DNA of 64,000 nucleotides from Myxococcales bacterium. GTDB taxonomy: Bacteria > Myxococcota > Myxococcia > Myxococcales > Myxococcaceae. The notes under the pieces were generated by a model. The model saw only the letters and a program-made list of their open reading frames with translations, was not told the DNA's origin and made no database searches. The stretch is from assembly GCA_020846875.1 (NCBI GenBank), contig JADLDB010000179.1, positions 62,001 to 126,000 on the forward strand, written 5' to 3'. Positions 43,850 through 53,500 of the stretch are shown here, in pieces. The stretch's first letter is position 1. Every line of letters starts with the position of its first letter. The position numbers and the translations under genes were made by a program.

Positions 43850-46579
43850 TCAGTGTGCGGTCAGCGTGAAGTCGGGCAGCGGGTCCGTTCGCCCGAGCGT
43901 GTAGCGCCAGAACTCCTTGTCCGGAGACTCCTGGCGCGGGCGCAGCGTCGCCGACAACGCCAGCTGCTTCTGCGGCGTGCTCGGGCAGACGGGCCCACCT
44001 TCGGTGTAGGTCGACTCGTAGCGGGCGCCGCCCGGGCCCGGGTTGCAGACCAGGGTCATGGTGGTGCTGCCCCAGCTCGCGAGCGTGTTGGCGGCGCAGA
44101 AAGGATCGATGCCGCCCAGCGACGCCGAGGCGACCTGCGCGCCGCCCAGCGCGACGATCTTCAGCGTGTTGGTCCCCGACACCGACGCGCCGCCGAAGTC
44201 GCTCCCGATGGTGAAGCCTCCGACGCCGCTCCACGGCGCGGTCACCTTGCCGTAGCTGTATTGCTTGCTCGGGCGCAGGTCGCACATCGGCTGCGACGCG
44301 GGCGAGATGCAGCCGCCGACCGCCAGCCATGGCACCGGCTGATCGCCGGGCACCGAGCAGCCCACGTCGGTGGCGACCTGCGCCGCCGGCTTCCGGTCGA
44401 ACAGTGGCCACATCACCAGCCGCACCAGGTACAGCGCGCCCGACGTCGTCCAGATCGCCAGGTGCGTGCTCTCGGACGCCAGCAGCGCGTCCTGGTCGGC
44501 GCGGATGAACTCGCTCAAGTGCACCGTCAGCGTCAGCGGCACCTCGCCCGGCGTGGGTGAGTCTGTTGCGGTGTCGGCGCGGAAGAAGCGCGCGACGTCG
44601 GACTGGACGAGCCCCGGGGGCGCCGCGCCGAAGGTCGCCGAGGTGGGCCAGCGTGGGGCGTTGAAGTCCGGCAGCGTCCCGGTGGCGGGGATCCACGAGC
44701 CCACGGCGAGCCCCGCGAGGTGCACGTCAGCCGCCGCCGCCGCCTTCACCCGCGCGTCAGCGGGATCGCCCAGCAGGTCCACCCACGGCGCGAACAACTC
44801 GACTGACAGGCGCAGCGACTGGTCGAACGGCTGCCGGACGGACACGGTCACCGACTCGTCTCCGCACGCGTTGGAATCGCACGTCGTGGTGCGGGTGACC
44901 GGCGCGGTCAGGTCCGTTAACTCCAGCTGCCGCACGACCGGGAAGCCGTTGGGGATCGGCACCCCGAAGGTCAGCGGCGTGCGCACCGCGTTGCCCAGGT
45001 GCGCCTTCACCACCACGGCCGAGTAGCTGGCGGCGGACAACAGGCCGCGCTGCTTCGCGGTGATGGTGAAGGGCAGCGACTCGGCCATCGCCCCCGGCGC
45101 CACCGACGTGTCGGTGGAGAAGGTGATCGCAATCGGCGCGTTCATCGGCGCCCCGGCCTGCTGCGGCACGTTGAGGGCGAGCAACTGCGCGTCGTCGAGC
45201 TTCCAGGTGACGGCGTACGCGGTGCCTGACTGCGCGAGGTTCCACAGGCGCACCTTCGCGCGGGTGAGCGGCTCGGTCGGATCCGGCACCACCTCGGCCC
45301 GCGCCGCCGGCAGCATCAACGGCAGCACGCTGCGCGCGTAGCCCAGGGCGTGCTCCAGCAACGGCGGCGCGTAGTCGGCCCAGCAGGCCGCGTCGATCCG
45401 GTTGTTCATGGTCGCCACGTTCGGCGAGTTCACGTCGTTCGGCTGGAAGGTGAGTTCGTCGGCCTCGAAGTGCATCAGCTTCGGCAAGCTCAAGGACGGC
45501 GCGACGGAGGCCCCGTAGTACGCACTGGCGCCGTTGGGCGGCTGGTAGCGCGGCCAGGGGAAGGCGTCGAAGCCGACGTTCCACATGTACGGGATCGTCG
45601 AGAAGTACGCCTGCACGCCGTACACGTCCTTCACGTTCCACGCGAGGAAGTTCGCCTGCGTGTACTCGCTGATGCCCGGCGGCTCGGTCGTCGACAACGT
45701 GACGGCTGGCGAGGTCGAGTACACGTCGCGATCCCAGAAGCCCGCCAGGCCCTTGTCCTCGATGTACTTGAGGGGGAAGGTGGTCCACTCGCCCGGAGGG
45801 ATGTCCTTCAGCGTGGCGAGGTGATCCTTCACGTACTCCTCTTCGCCGTCGCCGGGGTGCGGCAGGTCGCGCGCGTGATCGGGCACGGTGTTGTCTTCGA
45901 TGAGGTGCATCACCTGGCCCGCGGCGCGCAGCGCGCTGGAGAGGCCGGACTCGCGGCGCTCCTGCGTCTTCTCCAGGTAGAAGCGCTCCATCGACTCGCC
46001 GACCGCGGGCCAGCCCCAGTAGTTCGTGTCGCCGCCCGAGTTCGCGCCCATCACCCACTGGGTGGTGCTGATGCCCGAGCGCAGCAGGTCGACGTAGGGC
46101 TGGTGGCTGGCGTTGTTCGCCGCGTTCCGGGTGATGCCGCTGTACCCGCCGCCCGCCCTGCGCGCCCCGATGGGGATGTGGAAGTGGTTCACCGCGCGCA
46201 GCCCGCCCCACCGCGTCGCCTGCGTGTAGTTCTCGAAGCCGTCCTCCCAGAGGCCGCCGCGCGCGGTCCACCGCCACGCCGTGTGCCGCTCGGTCGGCGC
46301 GTCGGTCGGCTTGTCGGCGGAGTACCAGCACGTGTTGCCGAAGCACGACGGCTGGCTGAAGGGCACGCCGCGCAGGAAGCGGTACTGCCCGTCGTTCAAG
46401 TACAGCACCCGCGACAGGTACCCGTCGGGCGTGGTGACGGGCTGGCCGCCGCGCTGGAACGCCGGCCACTCTGTCTTCTGGAACACGGCCTTGTTGAAGA
46501 CCTCGTGCGTCTCGGCCCAGTAGCCGAGCGCGGGGGCGGCGACGAGCGCGACCAGGCCGAGCGTGTGCGAGCGGCGCAT
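43850..46579 (-). CDS. Exported zinc-dependent phospholipase C / S1-P1 nuclease-like protein
   Basis: This 909-residue protein has a signal peptide (MRRSHTLGLVALVAAPALG). The mature start, YWAETHEVFNKAVF, fits zinc phospholipase C and S1/P1 nucleases, whose N-terminal Trp and nearby His bind zinc. A second zinc-site segment is AAGQVMHLIEDNTVPDHARD (~220-240), with VNHFHIPIG before it. The rest, from ~430, is beta-rich with no catalytic motif and probably serves for binding. The substrate, phospholipid or nucleic acid, cannot be decided. The ATG overlaps the stop of the PKD lipoprotein gene (TGATG), so they are translationally coupled; a GTG one codon upstream is also possible. Confidence 0.75.
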   Translation of the reverse strand: MRRSHTLGLVALVAAPALGYWAETHEVFNKAVFQKTEWPAFQRGGQPVTTPDGYLSRVLYLNDGQYRFLRGVPFSQPSCFGNTCWYSADKPTDAPTERHTAWRWTARGGLWEDGFENYTQATRWGGLRAVNHFHIPIGARRAGGGYSGITRNAANNASHQPYVDLLRSGISTTQWVMGANSGGDTNYWGWPAVGESMERFYLEKTQERRESGLSSALRAAGQVMHLIEDNTVPDHARDLPHPGDGEEEYVKDHLATLKDIPPGEWTTFPLKYIEDKGLAGFWDRDVYSTSPAVTLSTTEPPGISEYTQANFLAWNVKDVYGVQAYFSTIPYMWNVGFDAFPWPRYQPPNGASAYYGASVAPSLSLPKLMHFEADELTFQPNDVNSPNVATMNNRIDAACWADYAPPLLEHALGYARSVLPLMLPAARAEVVPDPTEPLTRAKVRLWNLAQSGTAYAVTWKLDDAQLLALNVPQQAGAPMNAPIAITFSTDTSVAPGAMAESLPFTITAKQRGLLSAASYSAVVVKAHLGNAVRTPLTFGVPIPNGFPVVRQLELTDLTAPVTRTTTCDSNACGDESVTVSVRQPFDQSLRLSVELFAPWVDLLGDPADARVKAAAAADVHLAGLAVGSWIPATGTLPDFNAPRWPTSATFGAAPPGLVQSDVARFFRADTATDSPTPGEVPLTLTVHLSEFIRADQDALLASESTHLAIWTTSGALYLVRLVMWPLFDRKPAAQVATDVGCSVPGDQPVPWLAVGGCISPASQPMCDLRPSKQYSYGKVTAPWSGVGGFTIGSDFGGASVSGTNTLKIVALGGAQVASASLGGIDPFCAANTLASWGSTTMTLVCNPGPGGARYESTYTEGGPVCPSTPQKQLALSATLRPRQESPDKEFWRYTLGRTDPLPDFTLTAH

Positions 46580-48201
46580 CACCAGCCGCCCTTCGCGAGG
46601 CCGGACAGCACGCGTCGCTCGAGGCGACCAGCGCCGGCGACGTAGACGACCGGGACCAGGTCGACGCCCGGGCGGCGGCCGCGCTCGGTGCGGAACAGCG
46701 TCGCCGCGGCGTCCACGCAGGCCGTCTCCGCGGTGAACGGCAGCGTCACCTCGCGCACCGGCCGGTCCTTGATGAAGAACTCGCGCAGCGCCCCCGCGGC
46801 GTCGACGCCCACGCGGTAGGGGAAGGGCTCGCCGGCCTTGCGGGCCACGAGATCTCTCCAGCCGTTCGAGGCACCGAGGGGCACCCAGCCGCTGGGGTCC
46901 TTGATCCGCGCCTCGTCACCGGCCCACACCACGCCCACGCCGCCGGTGGTGTCGGTGAGGAGGTCGGCCGCGCAGCGGAGCGCGGTGGCGCCCGGCACCT
47001 GCGGGCCTTCTTCCTGGCACGCGCGCGGGCTGCACGCCTTGACGGCGCCGCCCTCCAGCACCGTGAGGGTGGGTGCGGCCGGATCTTCGAAGAGGCCGCC
47101 GTCGGGCGCGTACGACAATTCGCTGCTGTCCACGCACAGCCCCTGCAGCGCGGTGAAGCCGCCCAGCACGCCGGCGTCGGCGAACGTCAGGTCGAGTGTC
47201 CCGTCGGGCGCGAAGCGGCGCACCGAGTCGGCGGTGGCGACCCACACGCGCCCGGCGCCGTCGCCCGCAAGGCCACGCAGCTCGCCGAGGCCCCGCAGGG
47301 CGAAGCGCGGCGTGAGCGCGGCGTCGAAGACCTTCACGCCCTCGTCGTCGGCCACCAGCACCAGCCCGGTGCCGGCCAGCTCGTCCGTGGGCTCGCCCTC
47401 GAGCACCAGCCGCCCGTCGGCGTTGCGTCGCCAGGTGTGGTGCGGCAGCGCGGGCACCACGCTCAGCCAGCGGGCGTGGGCGGCGATGGTGGTGCTGTGC
47501 GTCGCGGGCGCCTCTTCCAGCGCCGTCACCGTCGTGACGCCGTACACCCAGCGGCCGTCCAGCTTCGTGCGCACCAGGACGCGGTGCTCGCCGGGCGCCG
47601 CGTAGGTGTGCGTGGCGGACTTCCCTTGCTCGTCGAAGACGCCGTCGGCTTCGAAGTCGAACTGCCAGCCCGGCGCGTCGGACGCGGCGCGAGGCGCGAA
47701 CTCCACCGCGAGCGGCGCGAGGCCCGACGCGGGGCGCGTCACCACCGTCACGGGCACCGAGCCCACCGCCTGCCCGGTGACGTCGAGGGTGATCGGGTCG
47801 ACCTGGCCTCCGCCGATGGGAACCGGGAGCAGCGTCAGCGTGGTGACGCCCTCGGCGAGCGGGACGCGCGGCGCGATGAAGCGGCCGCCTTTGGTGGTCA
47901 CCACCGGCACCGACGGGGCGCCCACGTGCCCGGTCCCCGCGTAGAAGCCGTCCACTGGCGCGCCCATCACCAGCACCGCCTGGAACTTCGTCGGGTCGAA
48001 CCAGCCGGTGACGGACACCCACATGCCCGAGAGCGTCTCGCCCGCCTTCGGTTGCTCGATCAGCACGCCCGTGGGGCCGAGGTCCGCGGGGCGCGCGTCC
48101 TCCAGCGAGCCCAGGTCGCCCTTGCAGGAGCAGCCGTGGAGGCCCAGCGCGGCGAGCAGCAGCAGCAGGGGGCCGCGAGACGATCGAAGTGCGTGGGTCA
48201 T
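46579..48201 (-). CDS. Lipoprotein with PKD-like domain
   Basis: This 540-residue lipoprotein has its lipobox at LGLHGCSC (Cys24). Residues ~45-150 form a beta-rich region (GVLIEQPKAGETLSGMWVSV). A PKD-like domain follows at ~155-220: PASGLAPLAVEFAP, FDFEADGVFDEQG, THTYAAPGEHRVLV, the classical D-G-D-G and THTY pattern. The rest resembles propeller strands (VWVATADSVRRFAPDGTLDL). It probably binds a ligand at the cell surface. It lies 16 bp after the Cys-rich lipoprotein gene and overlaps the phospholipase-like gene, forming one operon. The start is the ATG directly before the signal sequence. Confidence 0.75.
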   Translation of the reverse strand: MTHALRSSRGPLLLLLAALGLHGCSCKGDLGSLEDARPADLGPTGVLIEQPKAGETLSGMWVSVTGWFDPTKFQAVLVMGAPVDGFYAGTGHVGAPSVPVVTTKGGRFIAPRVPLAEGVTTLTLLPVPIGGGQVDPITLDVTGQAVGSVPVTVVTRPASGLAPLAVEFAPRAASDAPGWQFDFEADGVFDEQGKSATHTYAAPGEHRVLVRTKLDGRWVYGVTTVTALEEAPATHSTTIAAHARWLSVVPALPHHTWRRNADGRLVLEGEPTDELAGTGLVLVADDEGVKVFDAALTPRFALRGLGELRGLAGDGAGRVWVATADSVRRFAPDGTLDLTFADAGVLGGFTALQGLCVDSSELSYAPDGGLFEDPAAPTLTVLEGGAVKACSPRACQEEGPQVPGATALRCAADLLTDTTGGVGVVWAGDEARIKDPSGWVPLGASNGWRDLVARKAGEPFPYRVGVDAAGALREFFIKDRPVREVTLPFTAETACVDAAATLFRTERGRRPGVDLVPVVYVAGAGRLERRVLSGLAKGGW

Positions 48202-48217
48202 GGGGGGCCTCGAGCGT

Positions 48218-49444
48218 TCACCAGGGGCAGCGGAAGCCGTCGACGCACACCACGCCGGCGGGAGAGGCACAGCAGAGCTGCGCGAGTTCATCGCACGCCG
48301 CGCACGGGCACGCGGTGCAGCCCAACGCCGGGCGGACCTCCGCGCACGACATGCTGACGCACACCTCGCCGGCGCCGCAGGGCTGGTCGCACCCGCCGCA
48401 GTGCGCCGGATCCATCGAGGTGTCGGGGCAGGAGGCGCCGCACGGCTGGACGATCAGCCCGCAGGTGGCGGTGCACGCGCCGCCGCTGCACATTTGTCCC
48501 GCCGCGCACGCCTGCGCGCACCCGCCGCAGTTCGCGCCGTCCGTCTGCAGGTCGACGCAGGCGCTGCCGCAGCGCGTGGTCCCCGGAGGGCAGGTGCAGG
48601 CGCCCGCCTGGCAGACCTCGCCGCCGGGGCAGGCCTGGCCGCAGCCGCCGCAGTGGCGCGCGTCGAGGGTGACGTCGACGCACCCGTCGCTCGCGCAGGT
48701 GGTGCTGCTCGTCGGGCAGGCGCACGTGCCCGCGGCGCAGACCTGTCCGGTGCCGCAGCTGTCGCACGACGCGCCGCAGTGCCGGGGATCGACGGCGGTG
48801 TCCCAGCAGCGCCCGTCTCCGCACGCGTCGGCGGCGTTGTGCGTGCAGGTCGCGACGCAGCTTCCGTCGTCGCAGTGCTGGCCGGCCGAGCAGGTGGTGG
48901 TGCAGTCGCCGCAGTGGCTCGGATCGAAGCGGGTGTCGGTGCACGCGCCGTCGCACGCCGTGCGCCCCTGGCCGCACGTGCAGGCGCCGTCGCGACAAAA
49001 AGCGTCGGTGTCCTGGCAGGGCATGAAGCAGGCGCCGCAGCTGAGCGCGCTCTGGCGGGTGTCGAGGCAGACCGCGCCCGAGCAGAGCTCTCCGCGGCCG
49101 CCGCAGCTGCACTCGCCGGCGATGCAGGTCGTGCCCGGCGGGCAGAACGCGCACGTCGTGGGCGTCGCGCAGCGCCCGGCTTCGCAGGACTGGCCCGACG
49201 CGCAGGCGCGGTTGCAGCCGCCGCAGTGCTGCGCGTTGCTCTGCACGTCGACGCAGTCGCCGCCGCACGCCACGTCGGGGGCCTCGCAGGAGGCGCCGGG
49301 CCCGTCGAGACAGGTGAGGGTGCTGGGGTCGCACGACATGAGGCCGGGGCAGCGGCCCTCGAAGTCGCACGGGAAGACTTCGGTCGCGCCTCCGCACGCG
49401 AGCAAGCTCGTCGCGAGAAACAGGAGTGCCCGTGTGCGCCTCAT
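48218..49444 (-). CDS. Cysteine-rich repeat lipoprotein
   Basis: This 408-residue lipoprotein has its lipobox at SLLAC (Cys17). About 60 cysteines are arranged in seven units of the type CGxxCVDxxxDxxHCGGCxxxC, for example CVDVQSNAQHCGGCNRAC and CTDTRFDPSHCGDCTTTC. They are separated by shorter GQxCxxGxCxC knots. This Stig1/EGF-like pattern is typical of myxobacterial secreted proteins and implies a disulfide-stabilised rod. It probably extends from the outer membrane. The ATG before RRTRALLFLATSLLAC is used; the open frame continues upstream without protein character. It is the first gene of a three-gene set with the PKD lipoprotein and the zinc phospholipase-like enzyme. Confidence 0.85.
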   Translation of the reverse strand: MRRTRALLFLATSLLACGGATEVFPCDFEGRCPGLMSCDPSTLTCLDGPGASCEAPDVACGGDCVDVQSNAQHCGGCNRACASGQSCEAGRCATPTTCAFCPPGTTCIAGECSCGGRGELCSGAVCLDTRQSALSCGACFMPCQDTDAFCRDGACTCGQGRTACDGACTDTRFDPSHCGDCTTTCSAGQHCDDGSCVATCTHNAADACGDGRCWDTAVDPRHCGASCDSCGTGQVCAAGTCACPTSSTTCASDGCVDVTLDARHCGGCGQACPGGEVCQAGACTCPPGTTRCGSACVDLQTDGANCGGCAQACAAGQMCSGGACTATCGLIVQPCGASCPDTSMDPAHCGGCDQPCGAGEVCVSMSCAEVRPALGCTACPCAACDELAQLCCASPAGVVCVDGFRCPW

Positions 49445-49616
49445 CCGGTCCCCCCTGCCGCGACCTCGGCCAACCGCCGTGATGGCGGCGCAAGTCTGCG
49501 CGTTGGCTGTGCCTGGCACAAGCCCTGTCGCCTGCAGGCTGGCCACCCGCGAGAAGCGACGGCGGATGGCGTCGGGCACCGCGGCGCCCGCCTGGTAGCC
49601 GAGGTCGCCCGCGCCG

Positions 49617-50333
49617 CTACTCGCACCCCACCTCGACGAAGAGGCAGCCGCCCGGGCAGCTCCACTGCATGCGGGGCGCGCCGGTGAAGAGGTCCTTCCC
49701 CACGCACAGGCCGTCTACGCCGGCGAACTCCCCGAAGGAGTCCTCGGCGTCGAGGTCCCACCAGCGGCCCACCACCCCGCCGTCGCCGTCCGTCACCACC
49801 CAACTGCAGTCCGGCTGGCGGGAGGCGAGCCACGAGGTGCCGGCCACCGGGCCCTGCGCGCAGGTGGAGGCGGAGACCTGCAGCGTGCACGCGAAGAGCG
49901 CCGAGCAGACAGACGGCGCGCACCGCGTGGACACCGGCTCGGTGCACCCCAGGCAATAGCCTCCGTCCTCGCGGGTGCAGGCGCGGCCTCCCTGACACTC
50001 GGTGACGCAGCGGTGGTTGATGCAGCTCGCCGAGGGCGTTCCGCTGCAGAAGGGGAAGCCCGCGTCGAGGGGCACGCAGTCGGACGCGCGCGTGCACTCG
50101 GGCCCGCCGCCGCCGGTGCCACCACCCAGCCCGCCACCGGTGCCCAGCCCGCCGCCGGTGCCACCACCCAGCCCGCCGCCGGCGCCACCACCCAGCCCGC
50201 CGCCGGCGCCCCCTCCGGACGTTCCGCCTCCGCCCGCACCGCCGCCGCTGCCGGCGTCGCCCTCACTCACCGGCAAAAAGCACTGACAGGACGCGGCGAC
50301 CGCGAGCACCCACACCAAGAGGAGTCTGCGCAC
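49617..50333 (-). CDS. Lipoprotein with long Gly-rich linker and Cys-rich domain
   Basis: This 238-residue lipoprotein starts at GTG with a strong GGAGGGG site a few bases upstream. The lipobox is AVAASC (Cys16). Residues ~25-80 are almost only Gly with Ala/Thr/Leu, made by repeated GGGLGGGTGGG units. Then comes a Cys-rich head (CTRASDCVPLDAGFPFCSG, CINHRCVTECQGGRACTRED) resembling the small disulfide domains of other myxobacterial lipoproteins. A further beta-rich region ends CPGGCLFVEVGCE. The linker would hold the head away from the membrane. No enzyme motif. It is divergent from the giant kinase gene. Confidence 0.8.
   Translation of the reverse strand: MRRLLLVWVLAVAASCQCFLPVSEGDAGSGGGAGGGGTSGGGAGGGLGGGAGGGLGGGTGGGLGTGGGLGGGTGGGGPECTRASDCVPLDAGFPFCSGTPSASCINHRCVTECQGGRACTREDGGYCLGCTEPVSTRCAPSVCSALFACTLQVSASTCAQGPVAGTSWLASRQPDCSWVVTDGDGGVVGRWWDLDAEDSFGEFAGVDGLCVGKDLFTGAPRMQWSCPGGCLFVEVGCE
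50115..50215 (-). repeat. Tandem DNA repeats coding the Gly-rich linker
   Basis: Short units such as CCACCACCCAGCCCGCCGCC recur four or five times with one- or two-base changes and code for GGGLGGG-type linker in the lipoprotein on the minus strand. Such runs change length easily by slippage. It is within a gene, not an independent element. Confidence 0.7.
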
Positions 50334-50510
50334 CGCCCCTCCGCTTCCCGGCCCGGCAGGAGGTTCTACGCCAACCCCGCCCCGTCTGCGCCACGGGCAC
50401 TTCCGCCGCACCGGCCCGCCCGCGCAGTTCTGCCCGCACTGAAAGCGGGACAGACTTCCCCGGAAACTCCCGCCCCCGGGGTTCCCCCGAACGAGGTACC
50501 CTTCCCCTCG

Positions 50511-53500
50511 GTGGTTGGGGACTTTCGACTCGCCTTCGACTCGGCCGAGGACCTCCAGCGCGCCTGGGAGGACTCGCTGTACAGGGGCGAGGCCTTCGTG
50601 CCGACTCAAGAATCGCCGCTGCTGGGCGCCAGTCTTCAGGTGTGCCTCGCGGTGACGGGCCTGGGGGAGGTGGTGGTGGAGGCCGAAGTCCTGAGCCTCG
50701 AGCTGGACTCCGCGGACCGCCCGGGCATGCGAATCAGCCTCGGCCCCGAGGGACGAGAGGCGCTCCGGCAGCTCGCCGCTTCCCTGCCTGCGCCCGCCGA
50801 CGACACCGCACGCCGGGTACCCCTGGCCGCCACCGGCACCATTCCCCAGCGCCCCGACGTGGCCGCCGCGGACACCCTGCCCCACGGCAGCCACGCCCAC
50901 TTCAAGCCGGGGGAAGTCATCGGCGGCCGCTTCCAGGTGGAAGCCCTCATCGGCGAGGGCGGCATGGGCGAGGTGTACCGGGCGGTGCACGTGTACCTGA
51001 AGCGGCCCGTCGCCTTGAAGACGCTGCAGAAGAAGCTGCTCTCGGACCAGGAGGCGTGGACCCGCTTCCAGCGCGAAGCCGAGCTCGTCTCTCGCCTGGA
51101 GAGCCAGCACGTGGTGCGCGTCTTCGACTTCGGCCGCCTCGACGACGGGCAGCCCTTCATCTGCATGGAGTTCGTCGAGGGCGAGGGTCTCGAAGCGGTG
51201 CTGGACCGCGGCCCGCTGGAGCCTTCTGAGGCCGTCACCCTGCTGGAGCAGGTGGCCGAAGGCCTGTCCGAGGCGCACGCGCTGGGCATCGTCCACCGCG
51301 ACTTGAAGCCGCCCAACATCATGCTTGGCCGGCGGCGCGACGGGCGGAAGCTGGCCAAGATTCTCGACTTCGGCATCGCCCGCGTCGCCACCTCGGGGCA
51401 GAAGCTGGAGCGCCTCACCGCCACCGGCATGGTGGTGGGCACGCCCGCCTACCTCGCGCCGGAGCAGGCCCTGGGCAAGGACATCGACGCCCGCACCGAC
51501 ATCTACGCGCTGGGCTGTGTGGCCTACGAGATGCTCACCGGCCGCCCCCCCTTCAAGGCCGACGCCATCGGCGCGCTGCTGCTGATGCACCTCAACGAGG
51601 TGCCGCGCCCGCTGGAGGCTTTCCGCCCGCAGCTGGCGCCCCTCGCCGGACTCTCTGAGGCGGTGCGCAAGGCGCTGGAGAAGGACCCGGCGCGCCGCTG
51701 GCAGGCCGTGGAGGACTTCACCCGTGCGCTGCGCGACGGCCTCCTCCCGAAGAAGGGCCGGCCCGTGCCGAGGCAGAAGGCCACGCCGTCTCCCGAGGCG
51801 TCCACCGACACCTGGGAGGTGGAGAACCTCCCCGTCATCACCGCGCCGCCGCCCGGCCAGGAGCCGCCCGACAGCGGCACGCCCGAGGCCCTCCCCCGCT
51901 CTTCACCGGCGCGGCCCGCGGCGCCGCTGCCCCGCATCTCCGCGCCCTCGCTGCGCGACGCGGCTCCTCCGCCGCGCTCCTCGGCGCCGCCGCCCCAGGC
52001 GTCTCCTTCGCGGACGGCCTACGGCTCCCCGCCCTCGGGCGCGCTGCCCCCGCCGCGCTCCTCGGCCCCCTCGCTGCCGCGCGCCTCCTCGCCGCCGCGC
52101 AGCTCGCCTCCCCCTTTCGGCGCCATCGAGCGCAGCGACGCGCTGGACGGGCGCCTCGGCCGCCTGGGCGAGACGCTGGCCAACCTGAACTTCGCCCTCT
52201 CTCCCGAGCGGGTGGCGGCGATGGAGAAGGCGCGCGCCGCCGTCCCCGAGACGTCCACCATCGGCTGGGTGCTGGTGGCCGAGCCATTGCGCACCACCCA
52301 CACCCAGCCCGCCTACGCCTCGCTCCTGGCGCTCGCGGTGGACGTGGCGACGGTGTGGGGCGGCGCGCTGGACAAGGTGGACGAGAAGCTCTTCACCTTC
52401 CTCTTCGTGGGCGCGGGCAGCCAGGCGCGCGCGGTGCTGGCAGCCACGGAGATTCGCGAGCGCATCGAGGTGATGCTGGACGGCGCGCCCACCGACGCGC
52501 CGGTGTTCCGCCTCGCGCTGGGTGGCGGGAAGATGACGCCGCCGCAGGAAGGCCCGCTGGAAGGCGAGGTGGTGCAGGGCGCGAAGGACCTGGCCGGGAA
52601 GGCGGGTCCGGGCCAGGTGCTGCTGCCTTCGTCCTTCGCCAACGCGGTGAGCGACCTGGTGGAGACGCAGGCCGCCGGCGACGCGGTGGCCATCGTGGAG
52701 CGCAGGCCCTTCCCCAACCGCCCGGTGCCGGTGGTGGGCCGCGACTTGACGTTGAATGCCTTGTCCGAGCGGCTGGCCGCGCTGGCCGAAGGCACCCCCC
52801 CGCCGATGGTGGTGGTGGGGCCGCGGTTGTCGGGGCGCAGCACCATGGCGCAGGAAGCCATCTCGCGGGCGCGCGCGAAGGGGCTGGTGGTGGGCTTCTC
52901 GCAAGGCACCCGCAGCCTGGCCGGCCTGCCCTACGCCGCCTTCACCGACGTCATCTGCCAGTTGTGCAGCGTCGTCCCCAACCAGCGCTTCACCGCGCTG
53001 GCGCCGGTGCTGGAGCGGCTCCAGCTCACGCCGGGCGAGCGCGAGGCGGTGCTGCTGCTGACGCAGGTGAAGCCGCCCCTTTCGCCCTTCACTCCGAAGC
53101 AGGCGGTGCACGTGCTGCGGCGGGTGCTGGAGGCGGGCAGCGGCGGGCGGCCGCGGGTGCTGGTGTTCGACGCGCTGGACGCGGTGGACGAGGCCAGCGC
53201 CGAGGCCTTCCGCGAGCTGTGCGTGACGAAGGCGCGCGGCGAGCTGGTGCTGGGCTTCACCTCCCCGGAGCAGGCGGACCAGTGGCTCTCCGACGTCCCG
53301 CAGGCGCCGCTGCCGTTGCTCTCCTCCGCGGACGTGGGCCGCTGGCTGGCGGCCTTCCTCGGGCACGCGGCGCCGCGAGAGCTGCAGGTGTCGCTGGAGG
53401 CGCGCTCGCGGGGGCTGCCCGGCCTGCTGGTGGAGTGGACGCTGCTGGCGGTGGAGCGCGGGCTCCTTCGTCCCCGCGGCTCGGGTCTGGCGCTGGAGGG

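Noticed and set aside
39292-43869. A 1525-codon open frame on the plus strand opposite the M36 peptidase
   Set aside because: Arg/Gly/His-rich shadow; the peptidase on the minus strand has all catalytic motifs.
48300-49300. Periodic GC-rich repeats
   Set aside because: They encode Cys-knot repeats of one lipoprotein and are not a DNA element.
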